A stretch of DNA of 64,000 nucleotides from JBASEY01 sp964404285. Lineage in GTDB: Bacteria > CSSED10-310. The notes beneath the pieces are model-generated. The model was not told where the DNA came from. It ran no database searches and worked only from the letters and a program-made list of their open reading frames with translations. A program made the translations under genes and the position numbers. Positions 8,990 to 17,606 of this stretch are shown piece after piece; position 1 is the first letter of the stretch; every line of letters begins with the position of its first letter. The stretch spans positions 1 to 64,000 of the forward strand of contig CAYOJK010000002.1 of assembly GCA_964404285.1 (NCBI GenBank), given 5' to 3'.

Positions 8990-11146
8990 TTATCTTCTAT
9001 CAACTGATTTGAAATTCAATACCGCCAGAGCAATTGTGGTCGCTAGGGCTGACAGCGTGACAAAAGCTCCCAACATGTAACTGATAGGATGAAATAGCAT
9101 GGTCAGTCGATGTTTTCCCGCCGGCGCCACTACTGCTCGTAATGCATGGTCAGCACGCAGAAGTTTGACAGGGATGCCGTCTATATAGGCTTTCCAGTCA
9201 GGTGTCCAAGTGTCCCCAATTACTAAAAGGGCGGCTCTATCAACAGAATAATCAAATTCGAGCCTATGGTATTCATTGGTTGATATCGAGAAATCAAAAT
9301 TAGCCGGTGTGGTCTTGATCATTAAGCCAGGTTCTTCTTCCAACAGGGCAATACGATTGAAGTCGGTTCGGGCCAGTAGTTCAGGTGTTCCGGCTTCCTC
9401 AGTGTTTACAATCCAGGATTGGACCGGAAAAAGGTAAGGTTGTGACTCAGGGTTTAAAAGAATATCTGAAGATACTTTTTCTAAACTATCAGCAGGCTTC
9501 CAAGGGATCGAGTTCGCTGGAAGGGCGGCGGTCGAGAGCACGAAAGCATCGGAAGGTTCTTCGGAAACAAGTATGTAACGAGCACGAAGAATATCTAAAA
9601 TGCTCTTGTTAGTCTCAGAAAATCTCAGCAGCTCCCCAAATCTTCTGCTATGTAAACCACTCACTCTGCCTCCTGTCTGATACCATCCTTTCCAAGAGGA
9701 TTCATTGGTGAGGAGAACTTTTCGGATGTCCCACTCATGAATTCTAAAATTTGATGAGTCTTCGGCATAACGCGCATCCAGAAAAACCCGATGGGGAGTC
9801 GGCGAGAAGCTTTCATAAGGAGGTTGTTTCCCGAACATCAGATCACTGTTTTGGTATAGGGACAGGAGCTGAACAAAAGTGAAAAGAGGGACACAGACTT
9901 TTAACGTGATGGCTGTTTTTGTAGAAAACCAGTTGGAAAACCAATCGAGGCCGGCTCCTGCCAATAAAGCCAGCGTTAGATAAACCAAGGGAAGTATTGC
10001 TGCCGGTGTCCGGACAAGGTCCCAGCCCGGTAAAATCGATCGAAGAAATTTATGGACGAATGTTATGGGACCTAAAGAATAACAAAAGCCGATAATCACC
10101 CAAAACCACAAGAACAGCAGGAATTTTCCCTTAAATCTAGAAGAATAGACTGAACGCAAAGATTTCTTGCGTTGTCTGATCACAACAGTCTGAATACCGT
10201 AAATAAAAGCCATGAGCCAGAAAATAGGGGTAATGTACCCGGCGTGGCATTGTTGGTTGGTTCTGTCCCATGGCCCGGAATACGGCCCTGTAATCCCACC
10301 GTAGTAATTGGGAACGAAAAGTGTTACCAGACTTTTGAGCTGAAAACTCTCACTTTCTCCAAGAAAAGGGGATATCTCGTGCCTAGATGATTGGAGAGCT
10401 TGATCCGCTGTCGAAAAAAGTTGAATACCCGTCGTAGCTATGCAAATCAGCAGTGCAACTAACAATAAAATGGCGCGTCGATGAAAATAATAGGGCTTTG
10501 AACATATGTCGGATCGGGGTACTACGATCAACCAGCTCAACCAGAATATGATGCCATAAACGGCTGATTGAAAATGACCGGCAAGTACGGCCAAACCCAG
10601 CAGAACGGCAGAAAAAAGGGTAAAGACTTTTCTATGAGTTCCTTTTTCAGCTAAAAGTAATGTCCAGGGAAATAGAGCGTAAAATTGAATGATACCCAGA
10701 TGTGTTGCGTGCCCGAGAAGTTGCCCGGAAAAACACCACGTGATGGCTGCAAATGCTGACGCTGGAGTGGAAAGCCGAAGAAAACGGCATAGAATAAACG
10801 TTCCCGCCAAAACGGAAAAATAGCTGAACACAGTCAAAAAAATGACGGTTCGCGGTGTAATGATTTTAAACAGAGATACGAAGAAATTTATCGGATAGAA
10901 CGATCCGGACTGTAGATAACCGATAAACGGATAACCACAATAGATGTGGGGTTCCCATAATGGAACAATCCCGTTATGAATCGATCTGGAAAAAAATGCC
11001 AGATGAGGGTAGTGCAAATCCATCGCGTCCCATTGAATCGACCGTGAATTTTGAAATAATGCCGGGAAAAAAAACAGCGAGACGGCCAGGCCGGAAAGAA
11101 TCAAAATCAGCAGAAGCTTAGAATAAGTATTCATCAGCTCAAGCAT
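8990..11146 (-). CDS. YfhO-like polytopic membrane protein
   Basis: A 718-residue protein with about a dozen hydrophobic segments and a soluble region in the last third. The start (DAMDLHYPHLAFFSRS, PLWEPHIYCGYPFIGYLQSG) and end (GDTWTPDWKAYIDG, RADHALRAVVAPAGKH) match the YfhO family of GT-C-like membrane proteins, which is linked to glycosylation of cell-surface polymers. The last segment (SYMLGAFVTLSALATTIALAVL) is a final membrane helix. It follows the EF-G gene by 21 bases on the same strand and converges on the acyltransferase with a 2-base gap. Confidence 0.85.
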   Translation of the reverse strand: MLELMNTYSKLLLILILSGLAVSLFFFPALFQNSRSIQWDAMDLHYPHLAFFSRSIHNGIVPLWEPHIYCGYPFIGYLQSGSFYPINFFVSLFKIITPRTVIFLTVFSYFSVLAGTFILCRFLRLSTPASAFAAITWCFSGQLLGHATHLGIIQFYALFPWTLLLAEKGTHRKVFTLFSAVLLGLAVLAGHFQSAVYGIIFWLSWLIVVPRSDICSKPYYFHRRAILLLVALLICIATTGIQLFSTADQALQSSRHEISPFLGESESFQLKSLVTLFVPNYYGGITGPYSGPWDRTNQQCHAGYITPIFWLMAFIYGIQTVVIRQRKKSLRSVYSSRFKGKFLLFLWFWVIIGFCYSLGPITFVHKFLRSILPGWDLVRTPAAILPLVYLTLALLAGAGLDWFSNWFSTKTAITLKVCVPLFTFVQLLSLYQNSDLMFGKQPPYESFSPTPHRVFLDARYAEDSSNFRIHEWDIRKVLLTNESSWKGWYQTGGRVSGLHSRRFGELLRFSETNKSILDILRARYILVSEEPSDAFVLSTAALPANSIPWKPADSLEKVSSDILLNPESQPYLFPVQSWIVNTEEAGTPELLARTDFNRIALLEEEPGLMIKTTPANFDFSISTNEYHRLEFDYSVDRAALLVIGDTWTPDWKAYIDGIPVKLLRADHALRAVVAPAGKHRLTMLFHPISYMLGAFVTLSALATTIALAVLNFKSVDRR

Positions 11147-11167
11147 AAATCAACCGGGACTTAAAAT

Positions 11168-13252
11168 CTATGGTTTCGTTTTCTTCGAATATTCTTCAAT
11201 GACTTCGACAGCGATAGTATCAGGTAGAACCTCATGTCGGAAAAACTCCATCGCATACCCGGCTCGACCACTAGACAGATTTCTGAGCGTGTTGGCATAA
11301 CCGAACATCTCCCGTAACGGCACAAAACCATTGAGTTTTTGTGACCCTTTTCGGTGACGGCGCATATTGTCTATTTTGCCGCGACGCCGATTGATATCTC
11401 CAATTAGATCGCCGATATATTCATCCGGTGTATTGATTTCAATTTTCATTATCGGTTCCAGAAGCTTTGGCGATGTTCGATTAATGATGGATTTTAAAGC
11501 CTGTTCAGTACAGATACGAAATGCCATCTCACTGGAATCGACTGGATGTGACAGGCCGTCGAGCAGGACAAATCTTGCATCGATCATTGGAAAACCGGCA
11601 ATTAACCCTTTTTGCATGGTATTCCGAAACCCTTTTTCAACGCCGGGAATAAATTCACGAGGAATATTGCCTCCTTTAACCATATCCACGAATTCCAGGC
11701 CTTTGCCTGAATTGGGCTCTAGACAAAATTCAATTTGTGCAAACTGGCCTTTTCCACCGGTTTGCTTTTTATATCGTTCGGTATGTCTGAAGGGTGAGGA
11801 AATAGTTTCCCGATAAGCGACAGATGGTTTGCCTGTATGGGCGGCAACCTTGTGTTCAGTGGAAAGACGGTCAACGACAACTTCGAGATGAAGTTCGCCC
11901 ATCCCAGAAACAACAGTCTCATGGGTTTCAGCATCAACTTTAACTTTTAACGAAGGGTCTTCGAGAGCCATTTTTATCAAAGCCGCGCCAAGTTTGTCCC
12001 AATCGTTTCGATCGACCGGCTCGATGCTGACATCGACTACTGTTTCCGGGTAATGAATGCTTTCCAACAGAAGAGGCTGCGTTTCATCACACAAGGTGTG
12101 TCCTGTGCGTGTGCCTTTCAAACCAATCAGCGCACCGATATCACCCGCTTCCAAAGAGTCCAACTCAACTCTACTGTTCGCATGAATCCTCAACATTCTA
12201 CCAATACGCTCCTTTTTTTGGGTCGATGCATTCAATACGAAGCTTCCAGAGGAGAGTTTTCCCGAATATACTCGAATAAATGCTTGGTGGCCGACATAAG
12301 GGTCATTGATTATTTTGAAGACCATTCCGCTGAAAGGCTGTGATGGTGAGGGAATTCGAGACATCGATATTTCAGGTTTAACAATATCATGTCCAACAAT
12401 AGCGCCTCGATCGATAGGAGAAGGCAGATAGTCGAGAATAGCATCTAAAAGCAACTGAATTCCTTTGTTTCGAAATGAGGAACCGCAAAAGACGGGAGTG
12501 ATACACAAATTCAAGACAGCTCGACGAGCTGCATTGCGGATTTCTATCTCAGTCGGTTGTTGATCGCTAAGATATTTATCCAGAATAATCGGGTCAAAAT
12601 CAGACAGTGTTTCGAGAAGTTTATCCCTGTAGCTATTCACCTGATCTTTCATCTCATCTGGAATCGGTATGGGTGACATGTTGAGAGAGTCATCATCATA
12701 TGCCCAGGCCTGAAGCGAAACCAAATCGACCATGCCTTTGAACTTTTCTTCGTGACCGATAGGAAGCTGAAAGGCTACCGGATTGGCTCCAAGCATGTCG
12801 TCCATCATGGTCATAACAGTTGACAAATCGGCGCCTTGACGATCCATCTTGTTGATATAGGCAATACGCGGAACTTTATAACGATCTGCTTGACGCCACA
12901 CCGTCTCACTTTGTGGTTCAACACCTCCAACAGCGCAAAAAACCATGATAATGCCATCAAGAACTCTTAAAGAACGTTCGACTTCAAGCGTAAAATCTAT
13001 ATGTCCAGGCGTATCGATCACATTGATTGTGTGATTTTTCCAGTGTGTTGTAATTGCAGCAGAAGTAATGGTGATACCACGTTCCTGTTCCTGCTTTAAA
13101 AAATCCATCACCGCTTTTCCATCGTGAACTTCGCCCATTCGATGTGTCGTTCCGGTAAAAAACAGAATACGTTCTGTCGTGGTCGTTTTGCCTGCGTCGA
13201 TGTGAGCAACCAGACCAATATTTCTTAGTTTATCTAGATTTGTTGGTGTCAT
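11168..13252 (-). CDS. fusA: Translation elongation factor G
   Basis: A 694-residue ribosomal translocation GTPase. Clear GTPase motifs: AHIDAGKT at 16-23, RGITITSA in switch I at 58-65, DTPGH at 80-84, NKMD at 134-137. Domains II-V follow, including GMGELHLEV and the C-terminal RRGKIDNMRRHRKG region. Length is close to the usual ~700. It is not next to rpsL, rpsG or tuf, so it may be a second EF-G copy of the kind many bacteria carry; the window cannot show whether a str-operon copy exists. AGGAAGAGG precedes the ATG. Confidence 0.93.
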   Translation of the reverse strand: MTPTNLDKLRNIGLVAHIDAGKTTTTERILFFTGTTHRMGEVHDGKAVMDFLKQEQERGITITSAAITTHWKNHTINVIDTPGHIDFTLEVERSLRVLDGIIMVFCAVGGVEPQSETVWRQADRYKVPRIAYINKMDRQGADLSTVMTMMDDMLGANPVAFQLPIGHEEKFKGMVDLVSLQAWAYDDDSLNMSPIPIPDEMKDQVNSYRDKLLETLSDFDPIILDKYLSDQQPTEIEIRNAARRAVLNLCITPVFCGSSFRNKGIQLLLDAILDYLPSPIDRGAIVGHDIVKPEISMSRIPSPSQPFSGMVFKIINDPYVGHQAFIRVYSGKLSSGSFVLNASTQKKERIGRMLRIHANSRVELDSLEAGDIGALIGLKGTRTGHTLCDETQPLLLESIHYPETVVDVSIEPVDRNDWDKLGAALIKMALEDPSLKVKVDAETHETVVSGMGELHLEVVVDRLSTEHKVAAHTGKPSVAYRETISSPFRHTERYKKQTGGKGQFAQIEFCLEPNSGKGLEFVDMVKGGNIPREFIPGVEKGFRNTMQKGLIAGFPMIDARFVLLDGLSHPVDSSEMAFRICTEQALKSIINRTSPKLLEPIMKIEINTPDEYIGDLIGDINRRRGKIDNMRRHRKGSQKLNGFVPLREMFGYANTLRNLSSGRAGYAMEFFRHEVLPDTIAVEVIEEYSKKTKP

Positions 13253-13277
13253 AATGCCTCTTCCTTGATGATATTAA

Positions 13278-13311
13278 CCGGATTGCCGAATAAAAATATC
13301 GGAATTACCGG
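13278..13311. other. Imperfect inverted repeat between two minus-strand genes
   Basis: CCGG-ATTGCCGA and TCGGAATTA-CCGG form a hairpin with an AT-rich loop and one bulge. It lies 26 bases ahead of the EF-G start and downstream of the propeller gene at 13394. It could be a weak terminator or a leader structure; there is no clean U-tract. Confidence 0.35.
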
Positions 13312-13393
13312 ATGCAGCGGGACTGTAATGCTGGTGTTCCAGAATTACAAGGAAAAACCAACATCCAACGTAAGTGGTTGAACTTAAATGACG

Positions 13394-15163
13394 CTATTTC
13401 TTCTTTGCATCGTCTCTCGGCACGATTATCAAAGCATCAGGACCCTGTCCTACAGTAATCTTCTGAATCATCGTATCATCTTGAGACGCGTCGATTACCC
13501 AGACCCGATTATGATTGAACTCCAAAGCCCAAAGACGATTGTCCGGTCCAATGGCCAGACCGGATGCCATATTGTATTCTTGGCTGCCGGAGGAAAGAGA
13601 TAAGGGAGATAGTAGGTCAAAAGAATTCGGATCGAAACGCCCGATTCTTCCTTCAGAAGAACTGGCAAAATAAGCGCGATCAGGACCAAATAATAGCTCA
13701 TTTGGAGCATCATTTGTTTCTATCACATGAATCAGCTCATTCGAATAGATATTAAACACAGCAATTGTACCGTTTTCACTAAACCCTTCAGGCCAGGAAT
13801 AATCGCCTGTATTTACCACCCATAACCAATCCGGAAAGTTCGGGCTGTAAGTGATATCGGCGCAGTTTCGGCCGCCACTTTCAAGCCAGCCGGTAACTTG
13901 GTCGGTATTCGTATCGATCATGACGACAATCCCCGGACCTCCTGCATAATACGATTCATCTAAGTTAGCGCATGCAACATAGGCAATCGCATTATGTACA
14001 TAAATGCCGCCAGGGCGAGGATAAGTTGTGTTACCTTCATCGGAAGGCAAGTTGTCCGGCAAATTGATTACGGCTGTTACCTGTCCCGAATAGGCGTCCA
14101 CACGGCTGACAGTATTGGTGTTGAATTGTGTAGTATAGAAACTCTGATCGTCAACAAAAGCCATACTGAACGGGCTGGCGCCTGCTCCAACGGATAACTC
14201 ACGTTTTAGCGAAAGAGAGTGTGGATCATAAACGGTGACCGAGTTGGAGAGGCTGTTTAAAACATATAACTCGTCAGCATGCTGAACAATGCAATTCGGA
14301 GCTTGACCGGTTGCGGCGACATTGGATTGAGCGGCATAATTTTCAGAATCGATCCGCCACAGATTTTCATCGAGACTCATGGCAATGACAACGTCATAAG
14401 CAGTCGGCTCGGATGGAGTCGGAGAAGGAGTTGGAGTGGGTGAGGGTGTGGGCGTTGGATCGGTATCTTTTTCAAAAACCGCTATCAGGAAGTTGAAAGA
14501 ATGTGGCGTGCTACTGAACGAAAATTCTGTGAGTTGAGTCGGGGTATCTTCAAAAATAGAGTCAAGGTCAAGCCAAATGCGATCTCGATCGGGGAGTGTT
14601 TCATACCACCAGTTATTTTCAGTATCTTTAACGATCAGGCCGATATCATGTTGTGAGGTAAAACTGAAGCCGGTATAAAAGGGTTCGTTTAATTCCAGTT
14701 TTTCAAAAGATCCAAAATTTCCTGAATGTAGATCGATGCCAAACCATTCTTTCGTTGCCGGATCGTAATACAGAAGCGTATCAGATGGTTCGTTCGGCAG
14801 CGTCAAAGCCGAAAAAGCGCCTTTGCCTGCCGGCAGATTGAATAATGTGCGAACCGTCTCTTCAGGCAAGTCAAAAAGAGGAGTTAGAGTAGAAGCATCT
14901 AAAAATTGCAACGTATCGTCACCACTAACAATTAGCCAGTTATCGCCAGGTGAACCTTCTATATATTTTAGTGCCACAACGCCATCAATTTGGTCGAAAT
15001 TAGTGATCGAGGTCAACGCTTCGGTTATTTCAAACTGCGATCCGGTGTCGAGATCAAATAAGACGACCGATGACGAAGCTTGGCAAAGGTGTGTAACGAC
15101 TAAAAAGGCGGATAGGCAAATCGTTAAAGCTGAGCAAATAATTTTTTGTGATCGATTTTTCAT
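13394..15163 (-). CDS. Secreted YVTN-type beta-propeller protein, BtuG-like by context
   Basis: A 589-residue exported protein. Residues ~1-30 are a signal peptide; the Cys near its end is not in a good lipobox. Residues ~35-240 are a first beta-rich region. A PTPTPSPTP linker sits near 243-262. Residues ~265-589 carry propeller repeats such as LYVLNSLSNSVTVYDP, TNTVSRVDAYSGQVTAVINLP and HVIETNDAPNELLFGPD. It starts 22 bases after the BtuB-like receptor on the same strand, downstream of a cobalamin riboswitch. In Bacteroides the propeller lipoprotein BtuG captures B12 for BtuB; the same arrangement here suggests a comparable job. That role is inferred from fold and context, not from residues. 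Confidence 0.8.
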   Translation of the reverse strand: MKNRSQKIICSALTICLSAFLVVTHLCQASSSVVLFDLDTGSQFEITEALTSITNFDQIDGVVALKYIEGSPGDNWLIVSGDDTLQFLDASTLTPLFDLPEETVRTLFNLPAGKGAFSALTLPNEPSDTLLYYDPATKEWFGIDLHSGNFGSFEKLELNEPFYTGFSFTSQHDIGLIVKDTENNWWYETLPDRDRIWLDLDSIFEDTPTQLTEFSFSSTPHSFNFLIAVFEKDTDPTPTPSPTPTPSPTPSEPTAYDVVIAMSLDENLWRIDSENYAAQSNVAATGQAPNCIVQHADELYVLNSLSNSVTVYDPHSLSLKRELSVGAGASPFSMAFVDDQSFYTTQFNTNTVSRVDAYSGQVTAVINLPDNLPSDEGNTTYPRPGGIYVHNAIAYVACANLDESYYAGGPGIVVMIDTNTDQVTGWLESGGRNCADITYSPNFPDWLWVVNTGDYSWPEGFSENGTIAVFNIYSNELIHVIETNDAPNELLFGPDRAYFASSSEGRIGRFDPNSFDLLSPLSLSSGSQEYNMASGLAIGPDNRLWALEFNHNRVWVIDASQDDTMIQKITVGQGPDALIIVPRDDAKKK

Positions 15164-15185
15164 GACTTCTAGGACATCCTTTCTT

Positions 15186-17192
15186 TTATAAATTTAGCTT
15201 TATGGTTGCAAACCAGGATCTGGACGGCAGTGGAAAGCCGCGGACATCGAGCATCCGGTAATTGCTGATATTTTTAACTTCGACACCAAAGCGCCAAGTC
15301 GAACTTAAGTCGTAGGTAACGCCAAGATTTCCTGTCAATCGAGCATCGAGTTTCTTGGTGTTTGAGCGTGTGATGTAATTCCCGCTCAAGTGGTGCCATT
15401 CAGTCCATACAGAGAACGGGTTTTTATTCCAGGTAAGTTTGCCGAAGAGATCATGCTCAGGTCTGCCGGGAATTTGTTTACCGTGGTGATTGGGTTCATT
15501 TGAACGGTCAATAGCCTTGTCCCATGTATATGAGCCGGAGATTGAGAAGCCTTTTCCCAGCAGAACGGCTCCATCTAATTCGATGCCTTGAGAACGGGCT
15601 CGGCCGACATTATAAGGTTTATAACGAAATCCCGACACCAATTGATATTGAATCAAATCAGTTGAATCGATACTGAACCACGCAGCTTCGAAGCGCCATT
15701 TCGACTTTTGGACAGTCAAGCCGATATCGAAACTAAAAGCTTCTTCTGGTTTGAGATCAGGATTGCTTGCTATAAATCCGGCGTCAAAATAGAGTTCATT
15801 GAATGACGGCGCTCTAAATCCGTATCCGGCATTGGTTTTGACGGATAAACCCTCTTTGATGCTCCAGTGTAAACCGATCTTCGGACTCCAATAGTCGCCG
15901 GCGTCGGAAAAAGAATCGTAGCGAAGCATACTGGTCAACCAGAATTTTCCGTTGAACAGCATCATCTCATGGCGGCAATTCAATGCATATAAAACCCGTT
16001 CCACTTTTCCAAAGTCAGCGTCATGTAACACTTCTTTTTCAGTGACAATTCCAAAGTCGCCAGACCCTTTACCGTATGAAAAATTAAAACCGGCTTGGCC
16101 TGAAACAAATTGAGTTTGTTGGTCTGTTTCGACAGGCACCCCTGTCTGCTCACCTTTTGGATCGGAGAAGTTCATATCGAGGTATTTGCCATGAGATTCG
16201 ATATACAATCGTTTAAAAACAGGTGCATCGAGATTTTTTTCCCAACGCAAATATCCTGTAAGGCGTCGATCGGTCTGTGAAGCATGAGGAGACGGAAAAG
16301 TTGTTAGGCCCGGGATGCCTTTGTCAGCGATAAACCCTTCAATGTTTCCGGATAGTGTCGTTGTTTCGGATGGAAAAGCACGAAAACGGAAGGAGGCGTC
16401 GAATGCGTCGGAATCATTGTTTTTCCTTCTGTCTTGGTAATCATCATTGGGGTTGAACTCGGTACCGTTATCATTGGTAAACGTGAAATCACCATCGCTA
16501 TGGCGCCAGGATCCCGATAGAGTGTATTGATTGTTTAAGCTCGTGTTGAAATTAACAATAGCCGTATTCCAGGAAGCATAGGTTAAACTGCCGTCACCGC
16601 TCCAACCATCCGATTGATGCTTACGAGTGACAAGGTTGATGACGCCACCCATAGCGCCGCTTCCGAACACGGCGGAATCCGCTCCGCGAAGAACCTCGAT
16701 TTTTTCAATGCTTGTTAACGGCAGTGTCGATAAATCGACGCCGGAATCCGATGCGGTATTTATACGGATGCCGTCAATAAGAACAATGACCTGATTAGCG
16801 CTGGTTCCACGAATGGAAACCGTGGACAAGCTACCCAGGCCTCCGAAGTCTTTAACCGTTACGCCGACTGTTCCGGCTAGAATTTCTGGAAGCGTCAGAA
16901 AACGTGGCGTATCCGGTTCGATATGGACAACGGTGACAAAGGCCGGAAGTTGAATGATTGTGGGGATTTCGTCAGGTCGTTCTGCTGAGACCGATATCGT
17001 TGTGGAGTATTCAAAATGATCGTCTTTCTTCGTGAATTCATAGTCAGAAAGTTTGGCGTCATCGTGATTGGAATGGCTCATGTCGGCTAAGAGAATGTGT
17101 TTGCAAGAAAATATCGCGGCTAGGCAAACGATTATAAGCCGTATAACGCTTAAAGACCATGTGCTTTTGTTCTCTCTTTTGTTGAGAAGCAC
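15186..17192 (-). CDS. btuB: TonB-dependent outer-membrane receptor, probable B12 transporter
   Basis: A 668-residue outer-membrane barrel of the BtuB type. The signal peptide is at ~1-36. A TonB-box-like TTISVSAER lies near 64-72. The plug domain follows with VSIRGTSANQVIVLIDGIRIN and IEKIEVLRGADSAVFGSGAMGGVINLVTR (about 122-190). Barrel strands run to the end, closing with an aromatic-rich final strand. The start is GTG at 17192, placed by AAAGG about eight bases upstream. The gene lies directly behind a cobalamin riboswitch and terminator, which strongly supports B12 as the substrate. The inner-membrane BtuCDF components are not in the window. Confidence 0.9.
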   Translation of the reverse strand: MLLNKRENKSTWSLSVIRLIIVCLAAIFSCKHILLADMSHSNHDDAKLSDYEFTKKDDHFEYSTTISVSAERPDEIPTIIQLPAFVTVVHIEPDTPRFLTLPEILAGTVGVTVKDFGGLGSLSTVSIRGTSANQVIVLIDGIRINTASDSGVDLSTLPLTSIEKIEVLRGADSAVFGSGAMGGVINLVTRKHQSDGWSGDGSLTYASWNTAIVNFNTSLNNQYTLSGSWRHSDGDFTFTNDNGTEFNPNDDYQDRRKNNDSDAFDASFRFRAFPSETTTLSGNIEGFIADKGIPGLTTFPSPHASQTDRRLTGYLRWEKNLDAPVFKRLYIESHGKYLDMNFSDPKGEQTGVPVETDQQTQFVSGQAGFNFSYGKGSGDFGIVTEKEVLHDADFGKVERVLYALNCRHEMMLFNGKFWLTSMLRYDSFSDAGDYWSPKIGLHWSIKEGLSVKTNAGYGFRAPSFNELYFDAGFIASNPDLKPEEAFSFDIGLTVQKSKWRFEAAWFSIDSTDLIQYQLVSGFRYKPYNVGRARSQGIELDGAVLLGKGFSISGSYTWDKAIDRSNEPNHHGKQIPGRPEHDLFGKLTWNKNPFSVWTEWHHLSGNYITRSNTKKLDARLTGNLGVTYDLSSTWRFGVEVKNISNYRMLDVRGFPLPSRSWFATIKLNL

Positions 17193-17212
17193 CGTGAAAT
17201 CCTTTTTGGGGT

Positions 17213-17241
17213 TAAAAAAAACCGGCTTCGGGGCCGGCTTG
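17213..17241 (-). terminator. Intrinsic terminator of the riboswitch expression platform
   Basis: Read on the minus strand, AAGCCGGC and GCCGGTTT pair around a CCCGAA loop and run into a tract of Ts. It lies between the riboswitch aptamer and the btuB start, so B12 binding probably favours early termination. Confidence 0.88.
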
Positions 17242-17289
17242 GTTTCGCTTCAGTCTCAGTCCTTACCCCGCGAAGGAAGAAACCGATTG

Positions 17290-17490
17290 GATGCTGATTG
17301 GGTATCCTGACTTCCGGATCAACCGATGCCGTGCGCCTTCCCAAACTTTTATCGATTCGTTCAGTGGCTGGTTCAATTCGTGAACCGTGCAGGGCTCGTC
17401 CCCGGTCACAGTTGCGGGTCAGTGCCGGATTCTCACCGGCTTCCCCCTGGCGAAATGTCTCCGCCTCTCAGCTCCAACTGCTGACACGAA
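17290..17490 (-). promoter_or_regulatory. Cobalamin riboswitch
   Basis: On the minus strand the conserved core reads GGGGGAAGCCGGTGAGAATC, followed by CCGGCACTGACCCGCAACTG, which is the classic cobalamin aptamer core. About 100 bases later the B12 box appears as GGAAGTCAGGATACC. The order and spacing match the class I architecture. It is followed by a terminator hairpin ahead of the BtuB-like gene. Boundaries are approximate. Confidence 0.95.
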
Positions 17491-17606
17491 TCAACTTAAC
17501 ATTTCAATATTTGGGAGTCAATACATTTTAAGAGCATTTTATTGATTGGACAACGAGGATTTTATTTTGTAAAAAATTGGGTTGAGTTTTTTCCGGGAGG
17601 TGTTAG

